DNA of 64,000 nucleotides from Thereva unica (GCA_949987705.1 OX465283.1:167043850-167107849), one strand, 5' to 3'; counted from the first letter of the stretch, positions 1-13,462 are shown. The notes: generated by a model not told the origin, from the letters alone. Numbers and translations are program-made.

Positions 1-1195
1 AAGAGCCTAGTTTCTGATTGATAATGTCCGCTTTTGATAGACTTTTTTTGAATTGGTTTCCACTGGATGAAATTCTGAAATGCCCTACGGGCACTACATG
101 TAATCAGCTCTGTAGTAGTTCCCGGCATATTGTGCTTCGCTTCTGGGGCCGTTCGAGACAATAATCCAGTCTGTTACCATCTGTTTTACTTTTTCAGATT
201 GATAAGATTCATTACAGTAGAAATGAGGTTGTGATGGCTTTTGCCATATTTTGTTGTTTATATTTTTTATCTCTGATTCCAGCACGCGTTGCCTTACGAT
301 AAATTACAATAAACTTTACTAGCATACAACAATCTGATATACCAGATAAATTTTTAACAAAAACAGTGTGTGCAATTGTGAAATTTCTATGGCGATTTTT
401 ATTTTTTTATGTTTTATATTATTAATTAAGGAAATGCTCCGTCTTGCTGCAAGAGTGGCATGTCCGTCTCAAAGGCTTGCCATCAGTTAAACTAAAACTA
501 GAATCTAAGTGTAAGATGCAAATGTGCGCACGGCAATTGATCAGGTGGATGGGTAAATAGAAAAATAAAGAAACCAAATTTTAAGCTTTACTACAGCAAA
601 AATAAAAAACATTAAGCTGAACGAAACATGGCCTGACGAATTAAAAAATGCGTTTTCTGGTTTAAGTCAGAATATGAATGCTTAGGATTATGCTCAGACA
701 GAAGGCAGCAATGACGTCTTCGTAAAAAATATCTTCTATAGACGGCTTTCGGAAGTATATGAGACTATTGTACTACATATTATTGGGATCTTCTTCGAAA
801 GAATAAATTAACATAAATTACCGTGGGTATTTCGAGCGTCCACAACAATCAATTGATCATACCCTATTCAACCGTAGAAATGCACAAAATGCAGAGGTGT
901 AGTATTGCAATTCTGCTCAACGCATCCACGTGCCTCATTTAAGTACCTGAACGATGTTCAATCTGGTAGTTAAATTCTTTTAGAAACAAAGCCCATCTAG
1001 CCACTCTCAGTGTTATCGCCAATGCAAGGTTTTATTCTACCGATTATTTCCTTTCAAAGCTGCCGCAACAGAATGCTGACCTCGGCCATAGAATGTAGAT
1101 GTCTTCTCGCTTTTTATGTTTACAGGTGATAGCAGAAGGAGTGGTAGGGAGCCGTTGTAAAGAGAAAAAAGAAGAAAAAAGAATGTTTTCTAAGT
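1..1195. other. Unannotated non-coding DNA
   Basis: A-T-rich, complex sequence with no repeat structure or recognisable protein remnant. The only open frame (94-285, minus, 63 codons) has no motif I recognise and is of a length expected by chance. Confidence 0.6.
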
Positions 1196-1198
1196 GGA

Positions 1199-1275
1199 GC
1201 AATTGAACCGAACTCGGATCGCCGACTTCTGGGATGCTGAGGTTTGGTCAACCCGTAGGCTACCGGAGCCGGTGC
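1199..1275 (-). repeat. tRNA-like patch, possible SINE head
   Basis: Read on the minus strand, this GC-richer patch has TAGCCTACGGG, which fits a pol III A box, and about 53 bases later GGTTCAATTGC, which fits a B box except for one base. The spacing is long for a tRNA. Acceptor and T stems are not convincing, so this is at best a tRNA-derived repeat and may be coincidence. Confidence 0.25.
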
Positions 1276-4200
1276 TACCCACAGGACAGCGGTCAGAGAG
1301 ATATTCCGGGCACCAGGGACTCCAGTATAGAATAAAAGTGCCGCAAGGTCGGTTTTAGTAGGTTGAGTTACAAAACATTACCATGGCAGTGGCATCGGCC
1401 AACTTCCTTTTTGGAAAATTCATGGAAGAACCATCTTCTTCAGTTTGCGATGGCATCTTAACGAAGGTGGACAAAAGATTTGAAGGTTCTTTTGGACAAT
1501 GTTTAGCTTAGTTGGGTAAATGTTGTGGGTGAGCTCGTGACTGATACTATCTCTAAAGCGCACGTGGGACTGGGAGAGGTTATACCTTAATATAGTTAAC
1601 GAGAGATATCTGTAAATTTGAAAATATGAGATTTTGGGTTCCTAACGATGTTAGGTCAGAACGGGTTCTTTGTAGGCTGGGCATCTAGACCCAATAGAGC
1701 CGACTTCTAGGAATTTCGGTAGAAAGTTGCTTCAAAAGTGAGATTGCTAACTCCCAACAAAAACACCTAACCAAGAAAGCTGTTGACGGATTTGGAACTC
1801 AATTGGGCCACTTTAACAGATCTTTGCGGGATACCGGACGAGAACCATGGATAAGTTAGGACACAATATAGGGATTGCTGATGGTAGTTATTTTTTGTTA
1901 TTCTTGAACTTATGTCGGCCTGCATAGTACCTAATTGCAAACATATATTTCAGTGGATAGGTTAGGTGTGTAGATTTCTGGCTCCAATTTAAAAAATTTC
2001 ACTTACTAACAAAAGAATTGGGAAAATTAGTTATTTATTTAGATTTTGCCACTTAAAATTTGTCTAACATCTTTAACAAATAACTCAGCCAATTTTCCTT
2101 GAGTCTTTAAACTTCATGCATGAATTTTTGTAATTACTGCCTCAATACAACTCTGGCTTTGTAAAATACTGAAAGAGAAAACGCTTTGCTGCGCGCATGT
2201 CAGCAGAGAATTGGAAATATCCTAAAATATTCCAACAAATATTCTCAATATTCCATTTTCCAGGAGCAGAAGCTAGTGTCCTGTGAATCCTTGCGAAGTT
2301 CTCATTTTATTGGTGCCAGTATAGCTTTTGTGGTTGCTGGTGAGGGATTGTGGCGTGTCTAGACAATTTCTTTATACACATTTCTCGAAGGATATATCCC
2401 TGTGTTCGGGCAGAAAGCATCCCCGAAAGATTCTCCTTATCTTTGCATTGATTCCTTAAGTTTCCCTTGAAATAAATTGCTTTTCAGTCAGTTATCAAGG
2501 GTATACCCAGATCCTAGTTCCTTGAACTTGGATTTGTTGCCTTTTTATCTGTTTTTCTCCCTAAGTAAGCCCTTAATGCTTAGCAGGAAGAACTCGAAGC
2601 AACCCCAAGATGAAAGAGTTTCACCTTCTTGCTCAAGGACTCAATTCAAGCTATTTTTTTGCTGTACGAATTATTAACTTCCCTTGACACGGATACAAAT
2701 GCTTCTCCAGCCAGTGGAGGAGGCCCGCATCTTCAAAGGGTGAGCGCTCTTTAAATATTACGTAACGTAACCATCCATGTGTGTTAAAATTTTAATACCC
2801 TTAGGACACACACGAACACCCTTGTCTCACGTGCGAGTTTTCCGTTAAATTGTACGGAAGCGCACCGTAAAATTCGGCGGTTTTCATGTGCCTCAATTTC
2901 GCTGAATTTTTTCGAAAAGCGCTTTGTATTTGAATCTTAGCTCCCAGACAGACAGAATGGAATCCTCGTTGATTTCGTCGTTACCTCGCTGTCAAATGCG
3001 AACGAGCAGGTGAAATGCGAGATATTTCCAAGGTGTTCACGCGCGGGCTTTTAATTTCACCATCAACTGTCAACTTCTAATCTGTTTCAACGTTTTTAAA
3101 TTTGCTCTTCACCTGCAATAAATGTTGATACGAAAATCCAAACTACAATTTTTTAGACGTCGGCGGGCGCTTTTTATTTGCAATATTATATCACCTCAGC
3201 AAGACGCCTTTGTGTTTTACCTTTTGAGCTGAGACGGCGGAAAGCTTATCTGGAGAAGAATTTTGTCTTTAATGTTAAGTGTGGAGCTATATTTAGCGTT
3301 GCCGACTCGACGCCCACTGTTCCAGATATTTTCGTATTTACTTGAGTTGTGCTGGGATCTTTCTTTAAATAGAAGAACACTCAAAAAGTTATTCAGGTTA
3401 AATTCTGACTTTAACAACCATAGACAAGGTTGGGAGCGAATTTTTAAGAACTGATACCGACATTCTTGGATTTCTCGCCTTTTTTCTTAGTTTTACCGAA
3501 ATATCAGGTCCATAAATAATGCGACCTCCAGAGTGACCTATGTACTCTTGGCAGCCTCTGTTCTTGTAGGGCATACCCTTTGAGCAAGGGCAACAGATTG
3601 CCTAGAGATTTGTCACTCCAACTTGTTTGTACGATGAAGGGTGTGCTTGTTGGTAGCAAACCCTAAAAAAGCCTACTAAGAAAAGATGTTAATGTCATTG
3701 TTCCGAGGGCTGCATGTCAGTGGATGGTTTTTGCATTATTCCGTGGAAATGTTGAAGATATGCTAACCAAGTTTGCATCATGATTCTGTAGGCTATCAAG
3801 CAATTGGTTCTGCTAAAAACAAAAGCGCCAGTGACTGAAAGCGAATCGTGGAGCCCTACAAGTCATGACAGACTAGTTTCACTCTGCACAATTGACGAAA
3901 GGTAGGTCAGTAGTTAGGGATCGGGTAGTTACTATCGGCCTTTTGCCTCCCTGTCTTTCAGGCGTACTAATGACATGGCAGCACCATTCTCTGCACACTA
4001 TACCTTTCTTTTGACTTCAAAGACCTTTCGACCTCCTAGGACGACTCCAACAAGAGAGATTCAGAGGATCATTATCAGTAGCGAAGCCAAAGCCTCGTCA
4101 TCATAGAGTGAGTACCTTTTTCATTATATCTTAAGTATTAATTTAGACGTAATAAATCGTGGCGCAGACCCTATCTTCCACAAAGGTAGGAAATGTGGAA

Positions 4201-7200
4201 TTATAGACCTGCCGCTATACACCTAATACGCTGTTATTTGAATAGTTGGCAGGCGTACGAGGAACGATTGTGCTCAGCCCACAGATGTATTTAGTTTAGG
4301 ATTTAAACACGAGAACATTTTTGAATCCTAGATACATGGGCAGGCATTAACGGCAAATTTAAATGGTTCTTTTGCTGATGACCTCTTCCTCGCGGACCAC
4401 TGCTCCTTATAGCAACAACCTCTTTTATGACAAGATAGCCGATAGGAAAATGTCTGGCTTTAATACTGGGCTCTTAAGGTAGGTTTTCACGCAACGATTT
4501 GCTTGTGCTAACTGGCTTGCGCAAGTCAAGTTGTACAATTTGCCGGTTTGCCTTGTGCAAAATATGTATGTGTTCATAGAAAATCGGCTTGAGGTTGGTG
4601 TTTTGGTATGGACGTCTAATCGATGTTCAAGCCTCGGCTATAACGCTCAACAGGCTTTTGAGTGAATGGTGATGCTTGACCACCAATATCTTGCAGCAAT
4701 TGACTGCCGTCACCGCCGCAAACTCTTTGTGCCTGAAGCACTAAAGCGAATAGGCCATGTCTTTGCTAAAGTCGACAAAGTCGTTCGACCGCTAAATTCA
4801 AGGTTCAGTCGCGGTGTTCCTTCTTAGCGTAAGCTAATAACTTAAGGGCGCAATTTCCTGTAAAAAAACCAACTGGTGTCCTAACATCCTTCCTACGTTT
4901 TAGGCTTTACTCCATCTACATTTTCTATCATGTAAATTTTTTTCTATTTTAAAATAAAAACTTGCCATTAACACTCAATTCTGCGCTCCTCCTTATCCAT
5001 CTTCTTGTTAATTAATTCAGATCGTTGTAAGCAAGCTATTCTAAAATTCCATCACTTTATTCCCAAATGCGCCCGGGTAGATAAGAGTAATCTTTCATGG
5101 CTACAGAAACGGCGAAGGGCAATTCGCTATTCAAGCTGGAATAAATAGACTAGAAGCGCTGTTCTCAGCTCAAATAGGAACTCGCACACTGGACAAGAAT
5201 TGCGAGTGGCAGTGATTAAGTGTCGACACGAGTACCCATGTGTGCTCTGAAATTTTACTGGAGTAAACGAATAAATTTCCACTTAAATTTACCGCCGGCT
5301 ACCACCCGGCGGAGCAGGAAGCACCACACCAACTACAGCTGCCGGCGCTATTGATAGGAAGAGGAGCAAATAAGAATAAATTCATTCTTCCGCTATCAGC
5401 AATTTACTCGTGCTTTTGTAATCGAGCGATATCCTCATTATCGTCGTGCGATAAATGGCGACTATATCCATTCTAATCGATTCACATTTTTGGCAGAAGG
5501 CTTCGTTTGAACGACCAGAGACGACCTCGCTGACGATTATTACGCTGTGCACGGAAGAGCACAGACGAACCGCGCGCACGGCGGGGTGTGTCCTGGTATA
5601 CTTCACACCAAGCCCACTCCACGCAACATCTTGCTCAAGAGCTCGTCCTGGCTGAATGTCACGGCAGAAGGATGTGCCGTCCGGTATCATGATATAAATT
5701 AAGGAATTATGAAATTTATCGTCAGTTCGTCCCAAGTGGATGAATTTTATAGCGAATCCATTCTCTCCTGCGGTCCCTTATCACGTCGGAATCCTTTTTG
5801 TGTCCTCTGCATGGGCCACATAAATCCCGGAATTCTAGCACATAAATCTCGTAAAACCGAAACCGATTACTTACTGCCGGGGATAATTAAGCCCCCCCCC
5901 CAGCCGTGCCCACTATGTGCCAATTTTAAGCACCGTGTACCGTAGGCAATTACAGCTGTGATAATGGCGCCACGTTGAACCGCCGATTCTACCTAATTGG
6001 TTCAAGTAATTGGAAAACCATGAAGGTGCCTCTATCGCGAGTTGCCATTGCCACGGCGAGGCGCTGCCATTACAGGTAATACACGTGCATATAATACTTT
6101 TTTCGTCACGTAACCGAGCCCAAGGATGAGGCGCTTTTATTAAATCCCACTCGAGGGTCTCGATTCGGCATATTCAGACGATTCCGCAAAAAGTCAAATC
6201 GATTCCGTCGAGGTTGTTATCATGTTATTTTCGCGAGAAGTGTTCCCTCGGGGGTAGACATTCTGCGGCAATATTGTCTGAATTCGCCACATTAGCCCAA
6301 ACTGGCTGTCGTTACGCAGCAGATTGTTCGGCAGATGTCGCTGGCTTGATTGTTGATGGTTTCGTTATTCTTAATAAAATTTCACTGTTATTGCAGCAGA
6401 CGTTGTTTGCATTTTTGCTGGTTTTTTTTAATTAGTTAATTGCAGCAAATTGGAGTTGTAAATGCAAATAGTCGCTCGTGAGTGGGGGCTTTTGAACATA
6501 TATCAGATTGCCAAAAAGCCTTTCCTAAACTGGCCAGTTCAGGCGCTTCAAGATAGGGGTTAAAAGGCTGTGCAAGGCCGATATTCCTCACTCGCACTGG
6601 GCTCGGCTCAATAACAGGCAGATAGATTAAACCTCGATTGCACCCCATTCCAAGAGTCTTTTTTTTATATGAAAAAACCAAGCTTAGGTGTAACCCTTTA
6701 TACTACCAGTCTGTCATGTCGTTCAGTTCATAGTTAATAGTAAGCTTGGTTTGAAGAATAGAGGAGAATAGGAAAGGAGAATAGGAGGGTGTAACATAAA
6801 ATGACGATGAACCTCACGTTTGAACTCTAAGGAGTTGTACGAGTTCGGAAATACTGACTGCGGGAGATTATTCCACAGTCGAGTTGTTCTATTCATAAAC
6901 GAACTTCTAAACCGTATTGTGTGTGAACGAGGGGGCTGTAGGGTATGGGAGTGAGCCGAGCGGGCTAGTCTTGTGTTGCGGGAAAAGTATTGCCTTTTTT
7001 TGGCCTAGCTTAAACGGCTGGACTGATTTTTATTATTTTTGATTAGTTGGATCTGACATCGCCCCGAACGGCTTTCGATGAATTTTGTTTTTTATTGTTC
7101 GTAGGCAATTAGACTTCGGAATATTGCGAATCAATCCACTGCAGATGAAAAAGAAATCGCAATGCGCAGCGATTGATTAACAAAACATTTATAGATTCTG
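1276..7200. other. Long unannotated tract
   Basis: No intact gene or recognisable transposon protein. Part of it (about 5280-6660) is compositionally richer, with GC-rich words and few simple repeats, which is the look of conserved non-coding DNA, but conservation cannot be judged here. There is a run of nine C at 5891-5899. A 12-base inverted pair (AAACCAAGCTTA at 6675 and its complement at 6741) brackets about 54 bases. Overlapping short frames on both strands (for example 5382-5735 minus, 117 codons) carry no motif. Confidence 0.5.
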
Positions 7201-7204
7201 AGGC

Positions 7205-7640
7205 GGTAGGAAGTTTACTCAAGGTGCTAGAACACCTCCAGCGACAGCATTGACCAGTTTCTTTTCGATTTGCCAAAGCGATCAGGTTCCACGAACGTTA
7301 CATGTTATTACACTTGCAACTCTTCATCGAAGAAATTTCAATTTGACAAGAAGGCGATGCGGTTACTGATCATCCGGATGTGCGTTCTACTGATGCTCTT
7401 GGTCGCATATACAAAGTTCATCCGAAGAATGACGAATGCATCTACTTGTGATTGTTCTTAGTGAATGTTCGTGGACCGACCTCATTTAAATCACTTCGAA
7501 CTGTCAACCGTTTGGTGTGCCCAACATTTCGTGCTGCATGTCCACAGCTCAATTTGCTCGAAAACGATACTCCAGATACACACATTATTTACTATCATTA
7601 TTTCGACATACCTCCCGCTTGTTCGTTCTCGCACCTGACA
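7205..7640 (+). pseudogene. Helitron replicase/helicase remnant
   Basis: This is a broken piece of a Helitron RepHel protein, the rolling-circle transposon enzyme, from the region just before the Pif1-type helicase domain. One frame reads ARTPPATALTSFFSICQSD from about 7230, matching the family pattern PPxTTLTAFF-LC. After a stop, another frame reads HPDVRSTDALGRIYKVHP and, past a further in-frame stop at about 7448, LVNVRGPTSFKSLRTVN and LNLLEND, among the best conserved Helitron strings. A short stretch is then missing, and LFTIIISTYLP follows in yet another frame near 7590, matching the family's LFxIIIST. Stops, frame changes and the internal deletion show it is dead. No Helitron ends (5' TC, 3' CTRR with hairpin) were placed. 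Assignment rests on remembered family consensus. Confidence 0.85.
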
Positions 7641-10577
7641 ACAAAACGAAAAGTGTCGTATATCACAATGTGCTTCAATCAAGGGAATCGACCCGAGAGT
7701 ACTCTTAAAGAAGCACTCATCTTTCAGACGAGCGTGGTGCTGCGTTTAGCGGTGTCGCCTGCGATCAGTGGCTCGTGACTTATTTTCAATTAACGCCATC
7801 TATCGGGAAAACGTCACGAACTTTATCCAGACCTAATATAACGGAGATCAACCTCGGTTCATGTCGATATAATCAATCTCCAATTCAACTATGTAAAAAT
7901 TGGCTCAATTTCATTTCCTTCACAGCGAAAGCTTTTGTTTATCAAATTTTACAAAAATAATGGCCTCAGCCAATTTTCCAAATTGTCCTCCAAGCGCTCT
8001 CTTATCCTTCGAGAAAAACTCCTTCCTAAGGATTTGCAAGCACCACCGCGCGCTCAGTCTGGCTGTAAATCGAGTTCGATGCGGCTACAAAGGGATGGCT
8101 TGCAAATTGTGTTCACTGTGCGTAGATTTTCTGAAGGAATAAATAGTTTCCAGCTGTTTGAATCCTTGTTCCTGTATTTGTCTGGTGTATAGTAACCGTT
8201 CTCGAGTGCCTATAGAGTTGAAAGTTTCTCGAAGAATTTTTGTTTGGATCCTGGCTGTTAGTACAGTGTTTAAAGTTGCTAGAAATGCTTTCAAGGGCGA
8301 ATGCCGCTCAAAGATTCAAGTGCTCCTTATTGAAACGAAAACTTTTATCTTGGCATTCTTTACAGATGGAATCCTTTTAACACCAGCTTTCCTGCCTTGA
8401 AAATGGATTTGAAGCAATGTTGACACAAATTCCAAGATGAAAAGCACTTGAGGGTACTTTCGCTCTCTGCAGTCGTTCACCATCACCGTATATCCCTCAA
8501 AGTGAAATGTGCTGATGTAAAATCGCAGGCCCTTCTCACCCTTCCTGTTATCTAGCAAAGGGTGGTATTCTCTCAGGAGTGAAGTGAATTGCTTACATCT
8601 GAAGTGAGTTTTTTCTGACACTGAGTGCGAAACTTGTCTTCCAGTAGTCGCAGAACTTCAGAGGATTTTTTTACTTCGCAATTAGACTTATGTAACGGAA
8701 CGCAGAAGGGTTGGTACTATTTAACCCCGACATTAAATGAAGATTAAATAAGAAGCAGCTGAAAGGGATGTGATGAAAAGTTCGTCATGTGCACGAAAGT
8801 AGTCCTGAACAAATATCTTTCCCTCAGCCCAAAACAGTGGAACAGTGGGGGTCGCAATTACGCAAGGACGCCACCGAGTATCCAGCTACTGGTGTGCTTA
8901 GTATTCCGGAGGATTAACATTGTTTTCAGATAAAGCACAAACGTCACAACTCATGCCAATTAATGATCCTGGCAATAGCAATAAAATAAAGCTCGCAGCA
9001 ATTGTCTAGGAGTTAACCCATTTACAGATTCCAGCCGACCGGAAAGGACAAAACGACTCCTCTGACCCTCTAATTATGCAAATTGATGTCAAGCTCGCTA
9101 ACTGACGGTGATATTGGATTAAAATGCAAATCAAGATATTTCGGCGCTTTCAGCAGTCATTTCGCCTTAAACCCTTGATCTGTGTTTGGCAACAGCTTAT
9201 TTGAAAACAGCGTCGTTTCTTAATTGAGCTTGAAACAATAAACTCGCAATAAATTCGTGTTTACATCAGTGAATGGAATTCTCATAATTAACTTTGTCTG
9301 GCGCTGTATATTGAAATAAATGGGCTGGATAGCTCCCCAGTTTCGTAGTTCATGGATCTGCCGGGCCAATAACTTTTACTCTTCTCAAGATAGCGCCCAG
9401 CAAATGAACTTCGTTACACGGAGCCCATTGGACCTCATTCAAGCCGTCTAATCACTTCTGGGGCCATTTGCACTTTCATCGTGAACAGCCACTACATCCT
9501 CTCCAGCTTCGCTTGCCACTCCAGCCGTAATGGTCGCACAATGGACGGATTCCTTCAATCCAATAACGTGCAAGTGCAAGAGCTGCACTTCCATTATTTT
9601 CTTCAAAGCCCCTCTGATTACGGAACAAGGAGGAATTTGCATTCCCATCAGGAAACGCATAATGTCGCCGCAGGAGGGATTGCCCCAAAGTTTTTCTAGT
9701 AATTAAAAGAATTTATGCCGCACCGCCACTTCGCCCAGAATAAATTCGCCAAGGACTTTACTCCAGATTTATCTTTTTATCCAGAATTGCATTACGACCA
9801 AGTCCAGGCGAGTAGGAAGTTGCTCGACGAGGAGACACTGGCGAACCTCCCGGCCTGCATACAATTTTCATGGGAAAATGGAGTTTCTTCGTAAGTGAAT
9901 TCGCTTCCTCCGGCGATCGTTTAAAATTTTACCCAGGAGCGCTTTATCTTCTTCTAGATTCACCCCGTTTCCATTATGCACGCCCGGATGGGGTGGGGGT
10001 ACTTTCCCGTTTTAATGAAGTTAAGAATAATGTAAATGTAATTTCAAGTTTCTTATCTTATCGCGGCCAATCACTGCGAGTCAAAGATTAAGAATATTAA
10101 CGTTGTTCTGGAGTTTCGCTTTTCTGCTTGAATGTGCGATTGAATCCTTGACACTGGGGAAGTGCTCTTGACGTCTGCTTACATCCGTAGCGGCGCTTTA
10201 TTGATCTTTGCCTTTGACTACTACACTTTAAGCTTCAAACACTCAACTCGGGTTCTTTCAACAACATCGTCTCCTATTATACACACTCTTTGACCGGTTT
10301 TAGATGTTCGAAAAGGTGCATACAGGAAGAAACTTTTTGTGAATCGAAAAGCAGAGAATGGGCCAAGCTGGCACAGACCCACAAATGCAACACCTGTTTC
10401 ATACCTCTGGAACTCCACCATAAACTAGCGGTGAAAGTTGTCTAGTTCAAATCCTTTGCTTATATGTATGTATATGTGCCGAGGAAAAGCGAGACAGGAC
10501 AAACACAGATAGGCACCTGGTGGTTATCAAGATCGATCTTTATTTTTTTAGTTACCTACGGTCTGTCGAAAACCGAT
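7641..10577. other. Unannotated tract after the Helitron remnant
   Basis: No recognisable gene. Several short overlapping frames occur at 7775-8621 on both strands. The minus frame 8316-8621 (101 codons) looks somewhat protein-like in composition but carries no family motif. The stretch might be further Helitron DNA, but I could not match it. Confidence 0.45.
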
Positions 10578-10765
10578 ACTGGCCCCTGTGATGAAAGTCG
10601 AGTCGTGATTCGTGATACGATTTTTAGCATAGTGCCCAAGAGTTGAAGTGCTAAGTTCGAGTTTAGCCCCTTTTGCTGAAAGTCGCAATTCCACTGAAAC
10701 GTCATTTTCTTCAACTCAAAAAACTTGTCACGAATCACGACTCGACTTTCAGCACAGGGGCCACT
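10578..10765. mobile_element. MITE with long inverted arms, ACT flanks
   Basis: Two nearly identical inverted arms of about 35 bases face each other: GGCCCCTGTG starts at 10581 and its complement CACAGGGG-CC ends at 10762. The arms share the string AAAGTCGAGTCGTGATTCGT. The 182-bp core is non-coding. The three bases on each side are ACT, which could be a 3-bp target duplication. This is a foldback or terminal-inverted-repeat non-autonomous DNA element. The superfamily is not clear, since ACT is not the usual PIF/Harbinger target. Confidence 0.75.
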
Positions 10766-13164
10766 GACAACTCACAACCTCATATCCTGCTTGTTGAGCT
10801 GCTTTAAGCAATTCAAGACCTTTTGTTATTATCAGACGCGATCCCCGATGGGTGTGATTTGGTTTAAGTCACCTCGGTTTGTTTTTTCAATAATTCCTGA
10901 TATTGTCCGGAGCAATTTTTATGTCTCGGAGGACTATGGACAGCTGTGAATGTAAGTAGGTCCGGTTCTGTATTGCTGTTGCTTGAAATTCTGACTCGAT
11001 CAGGTTTGTATTAAATTTTGGAGCCTTTTTAAGACACAAAACCTCTAATCCAGCTTCAGTACTCCTGCTATTCCCGATGGCCTTCGCCAGAGACAATGGG
11101 TTCAAATTAAAATGTCAAACTCGCACAAAATGCCATCGGAAAATGTGAAAATCTATTTTTGTCAACTCTTGAACAAAACTTCCCGAATGTAAACGTGTCC
11201 TTAGTTAAAAAGTGGAAAGCTTGTCTGGGTGATGAATGGAAGATAAATTTCGACCGATCAAAAAAGTTGTCACCGAAAATCCTGGAAGTGTTTCGATAGC
11301 GAACCTCTGCTCTAACGTTCATAGTGAGGCGAGCCCCGAAAGGATGCCATTTTAGCGCTTCCTTTCTTTTTTGAATAATAATCGATTAGAAGGGCTCCCT
11401 TGTTGCTGGAGTCCTGTTTGCCCTCGAATATTCTGACGGTATCAACATAAATGAGAGTTTCCAGATGATTGAATTTTATTTTTTTTAAAAAACCCTTCGA
11501 ATGACAAATTACTGAGATTCCAGTTTCAAAAGGCGAGAGTCTGTAGCCCAGCAAAGGGTCGTCTGTGACAGCATTGTAGCAGGACGGCACTCTTGTAATT
11601 CTGTTGTTCTTTGGAGGGTACATTTGTCGTAATTTCTTGTTACTTTCATTGTAACACCAGAGCTTAACATTTTGGTTACAGTGTTCGGGTCTGAATTGAG
11701 TAATTGCTACCGTATAGATGACTCTCCACTCGAGGTCGACCTATTTATATTCCAGACGTTAAACTTTTTTTAACTTCGTTTGCAGAATCCGGAACTTCTG
11801 GACAAACAACGAAAGCAAAACAAATAACCCATTCAGCTGGCTGTCCTTGCTTTTGCCAGAGATCAATACCAATCCGTTATTCCCTCTTGCTGCTCTGGGG
11901 GCTGCCTTTCAGCATGGTGACGTCAATCGTCCCAAGTGCCAGTTTCGTCCTTCCAATGTCCAACTCGACATTTCATATTACGAGGATATTCTAGTAGTAA
12001 AAATTCCCATTTGGGAAGTCTATTGCGTAAGTTCTTGCGATTCGTTCCTAATTTCCTGTTGAAGGAGTTCTGAAAGGAGCCAAAAAGAGGGCTACAAGTG
12101 GATTCCAGAGGCTTGTTATGTTGTAAGTGGATTCTTAAAGGGGAAGGCGTTCCTAATAGTATACAAATGGCGATTTCAATTGATCCATTTAGTTGCATGT
12201 CAGGATTCCATCATGAAAAGGATGACAAATTGTAATATAAGCCATTTTCTGGCCACAAAATGGGAAAATATAATCCCTCCGGTTTGCTGCGCAGTGTAGC
12301 AGTCGGGGGCTGGGAGTTGGGGTTAGGATAACAGAAATTGATTGCCAAAATGACCATAAATACATCTTTCTATTATCTCATGGGCAGGCTTCACAGGAAC
12401 GGCCCAACTATTTTCCGAGAAATAGAGCCATATTCCAGCAGTTCACTCGTCTCAGTGTCCATAATATCATCGAATCGATTATATTACACCACCAGGGCCC
12501 CGGTCCCCATCTCATTTGCATCTGAGCCTCAAACTAATTTCAGCTGTGCCGGTCCAATATATACGCCGATCTCTGTCCTTGTCAGGAGGGCACCAACAAA
12601 TTTAATGACGGCCTGGATACTTATTCCCCTGGACCCCCGGCACTTTGTGAAACTGTCATCGTGATACATTTCATCCATGGAGCCTCTCTGCCTCTTGTAT
12701 CGAGGTACCTAGATTGATGCGGCATCGACTTGCCACTCAACATTAGTCATGTAGTTTACATCAATAAAATGCTAGGATACTATGGGGATCCGTCGGCGTC
12801 CTGTTGCCGTAAGCAAAAATTTTGTCGAGTTCCATTATTGATTTCAGATTAACTGTAACATGCCTACTTCAAACGAATTTTACGACTTGTTTGTGTGGGG
12901 CGGGGGTGGTCCTTCAGGAATCCCCAAAACTAGTATCTATGTAATAAATTCTGGGGATTAAGCAAAACATATGTTTTCGTGTCTTGTGTGTTTGTGTTTA
13001 TCTCCTCGTGTCTTGGGGGTGCAGCGATTTTTCCTCCTGTTTATAAACTCCCTGTCGATTTATTTGAAATTCAGGCTAAAGAATTTGACAGAAAGTTAAA
13101 ATATTGAGTGAGGCGTTGACCTATGTTATTCTGGGTGGAATCTGCAACAGCGAAATGCTCTATG
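10766..13164. other. Unannotated tract
   Basis: No recognised element. Two same-strand minus frames of 103 codons (11312-11623) and 71 codons (11107-11322) overlap by a few bases. Neither carries a motif I know, and no promoter or splice context was found, so they are not called as genes. Confidence 0.5.
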
Positions 13165-13167
13165 TAA

Positions 13168-13459
13168 AGGCTGTATCAGATCCAAAGCAGCGCAACAAAA
13201 ATATCAGCAGCAAACTGTTTCTATTGGTCAAAGCGGGTCACATGACCACAGAAGCAGCACTGAATGCTGCCGCTGCATTTTCATTCCTAATCCTAATTTT
13301 GCTGCCCATCAAGACAGCTTTTTTGACATTTCAGTTTTTTATTTAAGACGAAAAAGCGTTTGCTGCCTGCTGCTGCTACAACGAATCTGATACCAGAAGC
13401 AGCATGCTGCCTCTTCGGCTGCTGCTGTCGCTGCTCAAAAATTTGATCTGATACGGCCT
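13168..13459. mobile_element. PIF/Harbinger-like MITE, 292 bp
   Basis: The ends are inverted repeats. AGGCTGTATCAGATC starts at 13168 and the complement of AGGCCGTATCAGATC ends at 13459. Each is followed inward by GCAGCG-rich sequence that extends the imperfect pairing. TAA lies immediately outside both ends (13165-13167 and 13460-13462), the 3-bp target duplication typical of PIF/Harbinger. The interior is rich in GCTGC words and has no transposase, so it is a non-autonomous copy. Confidence 0.85.
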
Positions 13460-13462
13460 TAA

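Noticed and set aside
4480..4590. Sequence AAGGTAGGTTTTCACGCAAC resembling one end of a Harbinger MITE
   Set aside because: No inverted partner end could be found within several hundred bases.
5382..5735. 117-codon minus-strand frame in complex DNA
   Set aside because: A plus-strand frame lies within it and neither resembles a known family. The DNA may be constrained for non-coding reasons, if at all.
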